Origin: Candidatus Obscuribacterales bacterium
GTDB taxonomy: Bacteria > Cyanobacteriota > Vampirovibrionia > Obscuribacterales > Obscuribacteraceae
Direction: 5' to 3'
Assembly: GCA_019744775.1 (NCBI GenBank)
Contig: JAIETZ010000001.1
Coordinates: 776,724-840,723, forward strand
Length of the DNA stretch: 64,000 bases
Made by a program: the position numbers and the translations under genes. The notes beneath the pieces are model-generated. The model was not told the DNA's origin. It made no database searches and saw only the letters and a program-made list of their open reading frames with translations. Positions 50,388-59,231 of the stretch are shown one piece after another (the first letter of the stretch is position 1; each line of letters starts with the position of its first letter).

Positions 50388-50652
50388 ATTGCTAAGGCGT
50401 TTTCTTAACTCTCGCTCACTCAGATTATCAAACGATAATGTGTTTGAAAATACGCAAATGCGTGTAGACAGCACCAAAACGCACTGCAGGCCCGAAATAT
50501 TCGTATGAGACAGGGCTGATTTTCTTTCCCAGAGCCCGTTTCTGGGTCCAAATCCGCTCAATTTCCCGGGAATTTGAACCACACGACCACGGCAAATCCG
50601 ACGAAATCCTTGCTCAAGAATCTCGTAGGGGCGCATTGCATGCGCCCTTGCC
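50388..50652. other. Gene-free stretch between small peptide and RND genes
   Basis: No supported gene; the minus frame 50352-50636 overlaps the hairpin and has no family pattern. It contains one dispersed palindrome copy at 50625-50647 next to the end of the RND gene. Confidence 0.4.
50625..50647. repeat. Dispersed GGGCGCAT-type palindromic repeat, copy 3
   Basis: GTAGGGGCGCATTGCATGCG followed by CCC, identical to 25901-25923 and the reverse complement of most of 1243-1265. It lies 6 nt downstream of the RND gene stop and could also act as its 3' hairpin. Confidence 0.8.
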
Positions 50653-53600
50653 CTAACTTAAATCCGCCACCGACTTGAACTTCTCGGCAAACTGCCGCTG
50701 CAACTTATCAAAGTAAATATAAAAGACGGGCGTAATATACAGGGTAACCAGCTGCGACACCAACAATCCGCCGACGACAGTTAGTCCAAGCGGTTGCCTT
50801 GATTCAGCGCCGGCTCCAATACCCATCGCAATCGGCAGTCCGCCCATTAACGCCGCCATTGTCGTCATCATAATAGGACGAAAGCGTGTGAGAGCGGCTT
50901 CAAAAATTGCATCTTCAGCATCACTGCCACCGCGACGCTGTGCATCAAGTGCAAAGTCGATCATCATGATGGCGTTTTTCTTCACGATACCAATTAACAT
51001 TATCAATCCAAGAAACCCATATATATTTAAATCAATTCCGAAGATCATTAAGGTGAGTAATGCGCCAAGCCCGGCAGAAGGCAGTCCGGACAAGATAGTG
51101 ATCGGATGCGTGTAACTTTCGTAAAGAATCCCCAATACTATATAAATAACAATTACAGCTAATAACAAGAGTAGCCAAAGATTTTTCATCGAGCTTTCAA
51201 ACTCATGAGCAGATCCCTGGAAGCTTGTCGTAATTGAAGCCGGCACCAACTCCTCTGACAGCTTACGGATTTCGTTAGTGACCGTACCTAATGATGCACC
51301 CGGTCTCAAATTGAATGACAGTGTTACTGACGGGAATTGGCTTACATGGTTCACGAGCAACGGACCAACACCCATTTCCATTGTGCATAGAGTATCAAGC
51401 GGTATGAGAGCACCGGTGCTTGTATGGATGTACAGCGTGTGCAGTAACGAAGGATCACGATAATAGCTTGGCTCAACTTCAATAATCACCCAGTACTGAT
51501 TAGTCGGCGTATACATGGTCGAAATTTGTCTTGCCGCATAAGCGTTATTCAGCAAATCTTCTACTTGCTGTACTGTGACGCCAAGTCTGGCACATTTGTC
51601 TCTGTCAACCTTCACGTGGACTTCCGGATTGTCGACTTGCAAGTCACTGCCGACATCAACCACTCCTGGTATTTCTCGTATTCTCCTTTCCAGATTGCGC
51701 GCCGCTGCATATAACTCTTTGCTGTCGGGACTAGATAGGGTGTACTGGTAAATACTCTTGGTCACCTGTCCACCAATTGTGACCATCGGCGGCACCTGCA
51801 AATAGCAGCTGATGCCCGGTACTTGTTTAAGCTTGGGCGCCAGGTCATCAATTATTTGCTCGGCACTTACAGCGCGACTGTCTCGCCCCTTTAAGACAAC
51901 AAGAATTCGTCCCTGGTTAAGAGCGATGTTCGGACTGCCGTTGCCGATACCAATACTGGACATAACCGACTGAACATCTTTTTCTTTTTGAATTATTTGG
52001 CAAAGGCTCTTATGTTTATTTACCATCTCATCAAATGAAGCACCCTGGGCCGCTTCTGTCATGATGAGAACTTGATTGGCGTCTTCACTGGGCATGAAGC
52101 CTTTCGGCATAAATACAAATAAGCCTGCTGTCAAAATAAGCATGAAGAAAAATACAGCAACAACCATTTGTCTGTGATGCAATGCATAGCTCAGAGTGGT
52201 TCGATAATTTCTCACCATCCAATCAAAGACTGCTTCAGATTTCAAAATCAATAGCGACTTGCCGACCTTTTTGTCTTTAGCCTTCAAGAAGCGACTGCAA
52301 AGCATCGGCGTAAATGTCAGCGAAATAAAGCCGGAAATAAGAATGGCAACGCTGATAGTCACAGAGAATTCATTGAAGAGTCGTCCAACAATACCGGGCA
52401 ATAAAAGGACTGGAATAAATACTGCAACAAGCGACAACGTCATGGACAAAATAGTGAAACCAATTTCTTTTGAGCCATCAAAAGCCGCTTGCATCGGGCT
52501 TTTGCCCATTTCCATGTGCCTGACTATGTTTTCCAACATAACAATAGCGTCATCGACAACAAATCCAACTGACAGCGACAGAGCCATAAGAGATAAGACA
52601 TTCAAACTAAAATGCATCAATTGCATAGCAGCAAATGTGCCAACAATTGAGATTGGCAATGCCAAGCTTGGAATAACAGTCGCTGAAAGATTGCCCAGAA
52701 ACAAATAAATAACTAGAACTACAAGCGCTACCGTGAGAAGCAATGTCGCCTGCACATCATTGACCGAATCACGAATAGCAACAGACTGGTCGTAAAGAAT
52801 ATCTATATCAACTGCTTTGGGTGCCATTTCTTTGAAATTAGGCATAAGCTGCTTGATCTTGTTGACCACCTCAATTGTATTAGCGCCAGGTTGACGCAAC
52901 ACAGCTAAGATGACGGCGGGCTTATTGTTGTACCAGCCAGCAGCTTTATCGTTTTGCACAGAGTCAATAACGCTGGCAACATCACCAAGGTGAATTGGGT
53001 TGCCATTGCGCGAAGCAATAATTATTGAGCGATAAGCATTAGCATCAAGAAGCTGACCATTAGATTGAATAGTGAAAGCCTGTGTCTTGCCCCAGAGAAT
53101 TCCAGTTGGTTGATTTTGGTTAGCCGCAGTAACAGCGTTCATTACCTCATCAATTCCCAAACCATATGACGCTAGACGCTGCGGATTTACCTGCACGCGC
53201 ACAGCGTAAGTCTGCGCACCGTTGACTTGCACTTGAGCGACACCGGCAATTCGAGAAATTCGCTGACCGATTAGTGTCTGTGCATAGTAGTCAACTTGAT
53301 GCATAGGTAAAGTAGTTGAACTCACAGCCAAATAAATAACTGGTTGACTGGCGGGATTTACCTTGGCAAACGTAGGCGGCACTGTCATCTGCGGAGGCAG
53401 TTGGCGCGACGCTGCAGTAATTGCCGCCTGTACATCTAAAGCTGCACCATCCATGTTGCGCGACGGATCGAATTGCAAAGTTATTTGTGACTGTCCCAAC
53501 GTGCTCGTGGAAGTCATTTGGTTGAGTCCGGCAATTGTGGCAAATTGCTTTTCCAGCGGAATTGAAATAGCCGATGCCATCGTTTCCGCATTTGCTCCAG

Positions 53601-53754
53601 GCAAATTGCTGGTCACCAAAATTGTCGGGAAATCAACATTGGGTAGATTGCTTATCGGCAAAGATGTGTAGCCGAGCACACCAAAGAGCATGATCGCAGC
53701 CATGACTAGAGTCGTCATTACCGGTCTGGTTATAGATAATGCGCTGAGGTTCAT
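50653..53754 (-). CDS. RND efflux inner-membrane transporter (HAE1 type), second of pair
   Basis: 1033 aa, proton-driven multidrug or solvent pump of the HAE-1/AcrB-like group. N-terminal LSALSITRPVMTTLVMAAI, twelve expected membrane helices, the proton-relay Asp pair in VGFVVDDAIVMLENIVRH (about residue 400), and IGIVKKNAIMMIDFAL with the relay Lys (about 930). Two large periplasmic loops are complete. Its ATG overlaps the upstream transporter stop by 4 nt. Paired RND genes with one adaptor resemble MdtBC, where both subunits mix in one trimer. Confidence 0.93.
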   Translation of the reverse strand: MNLSALSITRPVMTTLVMAAIMLFGVLGYTSLPISNLPNVDFPTILVTSNLPGANAETMASAISIPLEKQFATIAGLNQMTSTSTLGQSQITLQFDPSRNMDGAALDVQAAITAASRQLPPQMTVPPTFAKVNPASQPVIYLAVSSTTLPMHQVDYYAQTLIGQRISRIAGVAQVQVNGAQTYAVRVQVNPQRLASYGLGIDEVMNAVTAANQNQPTGILWGKTQAFTIQSNGQLLDANAYRSIIIASRNGNPIHLGDVASVIDSVQNDKAAGWYNNKPAVILAVLRQPGANTIEVVNKIKQLMPNFKEMAPKAVDIDILYDQSVAIRDSVNDVQATLLLTVALVVLVIYLFLGNLSATVIPSLALPISIVGTFAAMQLMHFSLNVLSLMALSLSVGFVVDDAIVMLENIVRHMEMGKSPMQAAFDGSKEIGFTILSMTLSLVAVFIPVLLLPGIVGRLFNEFSVTISVAILISGFISLTFTPMLCSRFLKAKDKKVGKSLLILKSEAVFDWMVRNYRTTLSYALHHRQMVVAVFFFMLILTAGLFVFMPKGFMPSEDANQVLIMTEAAQGASFDEMVNKHKSLCQIIQKEKDVQSVMSSIGIGNGSPNIALNQGRILVVLKGRDSRAVSAEQIIDDLAPKLKQVPGISCYLQVPPMVTIGGQVTKSIYQYTLSSPDSKELYAAARNLERRIREIPGVVDVGSDLQVDNPEVHVKVDRDKCARLGVTVQQVEDLLNNAYAARQISTMYTPTNQYWVIIEVEPSYYRDPSLLHTLYIHTSTGALIPLDTLCTMEMGVGPLLVNHVSQFPSVTLSFNLRPGASLGTVTNEIRKLSEELVPASITTSFQGSAHEFESSMKNLWLLLLLAVIVIYIVLGILYESYTHPITILSGLPSAGLGALLTLMIFGIDLNIYGFLGLIMLIGIVKKNAIMMIDFALDAQRRGGSDAEDAIFEAALTRFRPIMMTTMAALMGGLPIAMGIGAGAESRQPLGLTVVGGLLVSQLVTLYITPVFYIYFDKLQRQFAEKFKSVADLS

Positions 53755-56700
53755 GCTGTTTCCCGCCTTACCGATTTAAGACTGAATTTCGGCAGAGTCT
53801 GCTGGAATCTATCCAAGTATATGTAAAAAATCGGAGTAATGTACAGAGTGACTATTTGTGAAACCAGAAGACCACCGATAATTGTCAGTCCCAATGGTTG
53901 CCTTGCTTCTGATCCTGGTCCGAATCCGACAGCCAACGGTAAGCTCCCCAAAATAGCTGCTGCCGTAGTCATGATAATCGGTCTAAATCTCACAAGACAC
54001 GCCTCATAAATAGCATCACGTGGCGATACTTGTTGCTCTCTTTGATAGTCAACAGCAAAATCGATCATCATGATGGCATTCTTCTTGACGATGCCGATGA
54101 GCAAAATGAGCCCGAGAAATCCGTAAATATCCAGCACACGATTGAAAGCCAGCAAAATTAGAAATGCGCCAAGTCCGGCAGAAGGCAAACCGGACAAAAT
54201 TGTTATGGGATGCACGAAGCTCTCATACAAAATGCCCAAGACAATATAAATGACAAGAATGCTCACGATAAGTAAAAACCCAAGTCCTTTTAGCGATGAC
54301 TCAAAGGCAAGAGCAGAACCCTGGAACTTGTACGAAACATCATCGGGTACGGAGGTTTTGGCGAGCGCTTTGATTTTTTCAACCACATCACTAAGCGGCA
54401 CGCCCGGCTTCAAATTAAAAGATATCGTCACACAAGGGAATTGTCCTAAGTGATTGACTAATTGAGGTCCAACCGTACGCTTGAACTCACAAATTGCACT
54501 CAATGGAATCAACTGACCTGAGCTGGAACGAATGCGCAACCAACTAAGCATTGATGGATCTCTGTAAAACTCCGGCTGCACTTCCACAATCACCCAGTAC
54601 TGATTAGTCGGTGTGTAGATTACAGACACTTGCCTTGAGGAATAGGCACTATTCAAAGCATCCTGTACCTGCTGAATATCCAATCCCAGATTACTTAATT
54701 TGGAACGATCAATCTGAAGGCTTATCTGCTTGTCTTTTATCTGAGCATCGGTGTTTACATCCACAACACCAGGCACATCACGAATTTTTTCTTCTAGCTT
54801 ATCGGCCGCAGAATAAAGATCTTTCAAATCAGGACCTGATAAAGCCAATTGGTATTGAGCTTTAGTCATCATGCCGCCCAAACGAATTGTCGGCACATTC
54901 TGAAAGTAGACACGAAAGCCTGGAATATGTGCAGTTGCTTTACGGAGGTTTTGAATGATTTCCTCAAAGCTCGCTGTTCGCTCATTATGTGGTTTAAGCG
55001 CAATGAATAAACGACCCTGGTTTCCGGAAAGCGTAGGACCACCGACGCCGACACTGGACATAAATCCGCGAATATTTGGATCTTTAGCGACAATTTCAGC
55101 GGCAATTTTTTGATGGCGCACAACTTCTTCAAACGAACTACCTTGAGCTCCTTCCGTATTACCAAATATTTGTCCAGTATCTTCCACAGGCAAAAATCCT
55201 TTTGGAATAATCACCATCAATTGCCAGGAAGCGGCAACCATCACTACAAATAGAATCACGATGAATTTCTTGTGATCAAGCGCCCATAGCAAGGTTATAT
55301 CGTACACGTGGCGCAGCCTATGAAATGCCGCATCTGTGAATTGCTGGATGCGACTAACACGTGTTTCATCCTTGGGGCGCAAGAAGCGACTGCATAACAT
55401 GGGCGTCAACGACAATGAAACAAAGCCAGATATTAGAATCGCCACGCTCATCGTGGCGCCGAATTCGAAAAACAGTCGTCCTATAATTCCACCCATCAAT
55501 AAAACGGGTATAAACACTGCTACCAATGATACAGTCATCGAAACAACGGTAAAGCCCACTTCCCGCGCGCCATCAAAAGACGCCTTCATTGGAGATTCGC
55601 CTCTTTCCATGTGCCTGATGATGTTTTCCACGACAACAATGGCATCGTCGACGACAAATCCAGTACACACGGTAAGCGCCATCAAAGAAATTACATCAAG
55701 TGTAAAGCCGAATCCTTTCATAAAGGCAAAACTGCCGACAATGGCAATAGGCAAAGACAAGCTGGCAATAACTGTCGTGGTCAGATTACCTAGAAATAGG
55801 TAGATGACAAAGACAACGAAAAGGATTGTCAGCACCAGCGTCTTTTCAACGTCCTCCACCGAACGCCTAATTGATTGAGAGCGGTCATAGAGAATATCCA
55901 CACTGACTGAATTGGGAACAATTGCTCTAAATGTAGGCAGCAATTTCTTTATGTCATCAACTATCTGAATAGTATTTGTGCCTGGTTGACGCTGTACCGC
56001 AAGAATGACGCCTCGCTTGTTGTTGTACCAACTCGCTGTTTTGTCGGTTTGCACACTGTCGATAACATCGCCTAAATCGCTCAGCCGTACAGGGGCTCCA
56101 TTGCGGTAGGCAACTATTACCGGGCGTAATTCATCAGCATTGGACAACTGCCCATTTACTTTTACGTTATACGCGCGCTTTGGTCCGTACAGTGTTCCTG
56201 TTGGTTGATTGACATTTGCATCACGTACCGCTTTTACAACTTCATCCATGCCTAAGCCATAAGCAGCCAGACGTCTGGGATCTACCTGCACATGCGGCGA
56301 ATAAATTTGTGAGCCAAACACCTGCACCTGCGCAACACCAGAGACCATAGACATTCGCGAAGCCATGATATTTTCGGCATACTCATCGACTGTATAAATA
56401 GGCAAAGTTGCTGAGTGAACCGCAATATATAAAATAGGATTGTCACCTGGATTGACCTTGCGTAGTGTCGGAGGAGTGGGCATGCTTGTGGGCAGGAATG
56501 GACGGGCGGCAACCATTGCCGCCTGCACATCTTCAGCAGCGCCATCTATATCGCGATCTAAATTGAATTGCAGGGTAATTTGCGTGCTACCCATTGCACT
56601 CGACGAATTCATCGAATCAAGACTAGCGATAGTGGCAAATTGTTTTTCCAGAGGCGTCGCCACAGCCGACGCCATTGTGTCAGCGTTTGCACCTGGCAAA

Positions 56701-56849
56701 CTAGCATGCACATGTATCGTGGGAAAATCCACTGTCGGCAAGTCATTAATGGGCAAAGAGAAAAAGGCAAACGCACCAAAGATCAAATAAGCCGCCATCA
56801 CCAGCGTCGTCATGACAGGCCGCTCGATGAATATACGCGAAATATTCAC
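53751..56849 (-). CDS. RND efflux inner-membrane transporter (HAE1 type), first of pair
   Basis: 1032 aa. Starts at GTG 56849, 2 nt after the adaptor gene stop. MNISRIFIERPVMTTLVMAAY and the motif TGFVVDDAIVVVENIIRHME (about residue 400) plus GIVKKNAIMMIDFAV (about 925) are diagnostic. It is clearly a paralogue of the next gene and of MdtB/MdtC. Both Asp residues of the proton relay are present, so neither copy is evidently inactive. No outer-membrane TolC-type gene is in the window. Confidence 0.93.
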   Translation of the reverse strand: MNISRIFIERPVMTTLVMAAYLIFGAFAFFSLPINDLPTVDFPTIHVHASLPGANADTMASAVATPLEKQFATIASLDSMNSSSAMGSTQITLQFNLDRDIDGAAEDVQAAMVAARPFLPTSMPTPPTLRKVNPGDNPILYIAVHSATLPIYTVDEYAENIMASRMSMVSGVAQVQVFGSQIYSPHVQVDPRRLAAYGLGMDEVVKAVRDANVNQPTGTLYGPKRAYNVKVNGQLSNADELRPVIVAYRNGAPVRLSDLGDVIDSVQTDKTASWYNNKRGVILAVQRQPGTNTIQIVDDIKKLLPTFRAIVPNSVSVDILYDRSQSIRRSVEDVEKTLVLTILFVVFVIYLFLGNLTTTVIASLSLPIAIVGSFAFMKGFGFTLDVISLMALTVCTGFVVDDAIVVVENIIRHMERGESPMKASFDGAREVGFTVVSMTVSLVAVFIPVLLMGGIIGRLFFEFGATMSVAILISGFVSLSLTPMLCSRFLRPKDETRVSRIQQFTDAAFHRLRHVYDITLLWALDHKKFIVILFVVMVAASWQLMVIIPKGFLPVEDTGQIFGNTEGAQGSSFEEVVRHQKIAAEIVAKDPNIRGFMSSVGVGGPTLSGNQGRLFIALKPHNERTASFEEIIQNLRKATAHIPGFRVYFQNVPTIRLGGMMTKAQYQLALSGPDLKDLYSAADKLEEKIRDVPGVVDVNTDAQIKDKQISLQIDRSKLSNLGLDIQQVQDALNSAYSSRQVSVIYTPTNQYWVIVEVQPEFYRDPSMLSWLRIRSSSGQLIPLSAICEFKRTVGPQLVNHLGQFPCVTISFNLKPGVPLSDVVEKIKALAKTSVPDDVSYKFQGSALAFESSLKGLGFLLIVSILVIYIVLGILYESFVHPITILSGLPSAGLGAFLILLAFNRVLDIYGFLGLILLIGIVKKNAIMMIDFAVDYQREQQVSPRDAIYEACLVRFRPIIMTTAAAILGSLPLAVGFGPGSEARQPLGLTIIGGLLVSQIVTLYITPIFYIYLDRFQQTLPKFSLKSVRRETA

Positions 56850-56851
56850 GG

Positions 56852-58207
56852 CTAATTACCGCTGGGCGCAGTCCGCGACTGAACAATTACACTGGCACCG
56901 GGTGTCAATTGCATATGACCATCAGTGACAACAACTTCACCAGGATTTACACCTTTACCAAGCGCGGCAAATCCTGCATAAGTACGTTTCAATTCAACAG
57001 GTCTATATTCAACTGTATTATCCGGTTTCACAACATAAACAGCATTGCCATCCTGACTTGGCTGCACTGCACTTTCCGGAACAACAATCGTTTGACCATC
57101 AGGAGGCATGGTAGCAATAACATCAAGAAATTGCCCCGGGAAAAGCTTCTTGTCTAAGTTCGGTGCCGTTGCACGCAAGGTGACTGTACCGGCAGCAGTG
57201 TTTACGTTGTGCTCCAGGAAAGTGACCTTTTCAATTACTGTTTCTGTCTTCTCACCGCCGACCAATGCTTTGACACGCAATGTACCTTCAGCCAGACATT
57301 TACGAATTTGATTCAAGTGCTGTTCAGGCAGTGTAAAAGATATATATATTGGTTGGACTTGATCTATCGTGACCAAAGGAGTCGCAGAATTTGCCGTAAC
57401 GATATTGCCTTCGTAGATATTCAAACTTCCAGTGCGTCCATCAAGCGGCGATCGAATTTGTGTCCAGCCTAATTGTATTTCTGCATTGCGCGCGATAGCT
57501 TGATCTGCTCGCAACGTCCCACGCAAGACATCAACATTTGCCTTATCACCTTCTACAACCTCATGGGCATTCTCGAGCATTTTGCGCCCAGCTGCCAACG
57601 TAGCTGTGGCCGTCAAAGAATTAGTCAGCATCTGATCACTTTGCTGATGGGAAACAGCGCCTTCTTTTGCCAACTCTGCAAAGCGTGCCTGTTCACGCTT
57701 GGCAAATTCTTCCGCTACCTTTTGCTTGGTGATATCGGCTTCTGCGCTGCCGATCATGGCAATGTTTTTGCGCATGGTGGCATTTGCTGCCGCTATCTGT
57801 GCAACATCACGAGCAACATTTCCTCTAGCTTGATCAAGTGCAGCTTGAAATGGTCTGGGATCGATTTGAAATAGGAGCTGGCCTTTTTTAACGAATTGTC
57901 CTTGCGTGAAGTAGACCTTTGTAAGTTGTCCACCAACTTGCGGTACAACATTCACAACCGAGTAAGGCACCACATTACCGATGCTGCGAATCTCAATAGG
58001 CACTTCCTGAATCTTGGCAACATCGACTGTTACCGCTATTTTCTTGTCACGTGCATCAGGCTTATTTCCTTCTGCCAAAAACTTGAAGATGAAATTACCA
58101 GCAACCAAAGCGATGATTAATGCCACCACTAGCAGTGCCTTTCGCGGGATTGGCTTTTTCAGATGGCTTGATCCGGTCATAGTCTCTGGTGACTTCTCGG
58201 CTCTCAC
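56852..58207 (-). CDS. RND efflux membrane fusion protein (MdtA-like)
   Basis: 451 aa, GTG start with AGGA 8 nt upstream. One N-terminal membrane anchor (ALLVVALIIALVAGNFIFKF, about 24-44) and no lipobox. Biotinyl-lipoyl-like and hairpin region includes VPYSVVNVVPQVGGQLTKVY and FTQGQFVKKGQLLFQIDPRPF (about 80-125), then the beta-barrel GWTQIRSPLDGRTG (about 255). The alpha-hairpin is long and Ala-rich. It links the two RND pumps to an outer-membrane channel. Confidence 0.92.
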   Translation of the reverse strand: MRAEKSPETMTGSSHLKKPIPRKALLVVALIIALVAGNFIFKFLAEGNKPDARDKKIAVTVDVAKIQEVPIEIRSIGNVVPYSVVNVVPQVGGQLTKVYFTQGQFVKKGQLLFQIDPRPFQAALDQARGNVARDVAQIAAANATMRKNIAMIGSAEADITKQKVAEEFAKREQARFAELAKEGAVSHQQSDQMLTNSLTATATLAAGRKMLENAHEVVEGDKANVDVLRGTLRADQAIARNAEIQLGWTQIRSPLDGRTGSLNIYEGNIVTANSATPLVTIDQVQPIYISFTLPEQHLNQIRKCLAEGTLRVKALVGGEKTETVIEKVTFLEHNVNTAAGTVTLRATAPNLDKKLFPGQFLDVIATMPPDGQTIVVPESAVQPSQDGNAVYVVKPDNTVEYRPVELKRTYAGFAALGKGVNPGEVVVTDGHMQLTPGASVIVQSRTAPSGN

Positions 58208-58294
58208 AATATTATTCCTATGGCTAAAGCTAGCTTATCATAATGTGGGACGCCGGACGCCGTTTAATGTTTCCACTGAGCCTTGGTCAGTAAG

Positions 58295-59167
58295 CTAGTC
58301 CTGGGGCTCTTGCGGAGCCATACCTGGAGGAACGTCAATTAATTTTGGCATTTTTTGCTTCGACTCCCACTCATCAAACAGTCTTTCGGCTGTACCGCCA
58401 TACTTTTCCATCCGTTTGAAAATCATCTGATTCAGTCGTAATGCCTCCGGTCTTACTCCCAACTCGGTTGCATATGGATAACCAAAAACAAAAACGAGAA
58501 AGACATTGAGAGACAAAGTAATGGAAACAATAACTGTCATCAAAATCTGAGCAGTCACGCTTGCGGCACCGAAGAAGTAGGTAAAGACAACAGTAAAAAC
58601 CCCACCCAATATCAACACCGACCACATAAGTGGGGCTACGCCATGCGCGCTACCTACAAGGCGATCGCGCCTGTTGTTGCTGAGGTTGCTGACTTCGGCC
58701 AAAATTGTCTGATGGACACCTTCCTCACCCGGATCGGAAGGTTTAAATCTAGAGGCGGTTGTCCAAATCCCCATAAGCGCTACCACCGCCTTAGGACTCG
58801 ACTCGCCTAGCCTCATGGTCCGCCATTCGTCATTGATTACCGCATCGGCATATTTGCTGCAGGCAAAGCGCAGCCTGTTACGACAACCTTGCGACAGTCC
58901 TTCGCTGACAAGATACACGTTGCACAGGGCATTGGCTTCTTGTTCAGCAACCATACGCGCATTTTGCAAATTGTTCATGGCATCAACAATGACAAAACCA
59001 AGAAGCACAGCATAAAGCGTGCCGATAATAGACAGGAAGTAACCGGCAACCTCATGGTAGGAATTGAGCGTCTTGAGGTCGATAAAACGGCGCACAAGAA
59101 GCATGCCGCCAACCGCAAGAAGGGTACAGACGACTACGACAACTAGACCTAAAACATATGAATTCAT
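58295..59167 (-). CDS. DUF4239 (bestrophin-like) membrane protein
   Basis: 290 aa, four membrane helices: two at the N-terminus (YVLGLVVVVVCTLLAVGGML and HEVAGYFLSIIGTLYAVLLGF) and two in the second half (LMWSVLILGGVFTVVFTYFF and QILMTVIVSITLSLNVFLVF). The conserved pieces AVLLGFVIVDAM and VAEQEANALCNVY fit the DUF4239 family, widely found but of unknown function, sometimes described as bestrophin-like. The C-terminal tail is charged. No close operon partner; 127 nt from the efflux adaptor start. Confidence 0.83.
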   Translation of the reverse strand: MNSYVLGLVVVVVCTLLAVGGMLLVRRFIDLKTLNSYHEVAGYFLSIIGTLYAVLLGFVIVDAMNNLQNARMVAEQEANALCNVYLVSEGLSQGCRNRLRFACSKYADAVINDEWRTMRLGESSPKAVVALMGIWTTASRFKPSDPGEEGVHQTILAEVSNLSNNRRDRLVGSAHGVAPLMWSVLILGGVFTVVFTYFFGAASVTAQILMTVIVSITLSLNVFLVFVFGYPYATELGVRPEALRLNQMIFKRMEKYGGTAERLFDEWESKQKMPKLIDVPPGMAPQEPQD

Positions 59168-59231
59168 AGGGATATTCTGACAGGGAAAAACTCAAAATAT
59201 CGCCTGACATCCAAATTTTTGGGAAAGGTCT

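Noticed and set aside
50352..50636. 94-codon minus frame
   Set aside because: Overlaps the leader hairpin and has no recognisable pattern or ribosome site.
52259..52708. 149-codon plus frame opposite the RND gene
   Set aside because: Shadow frame; the minus-strand transporter is full length with all motifs.
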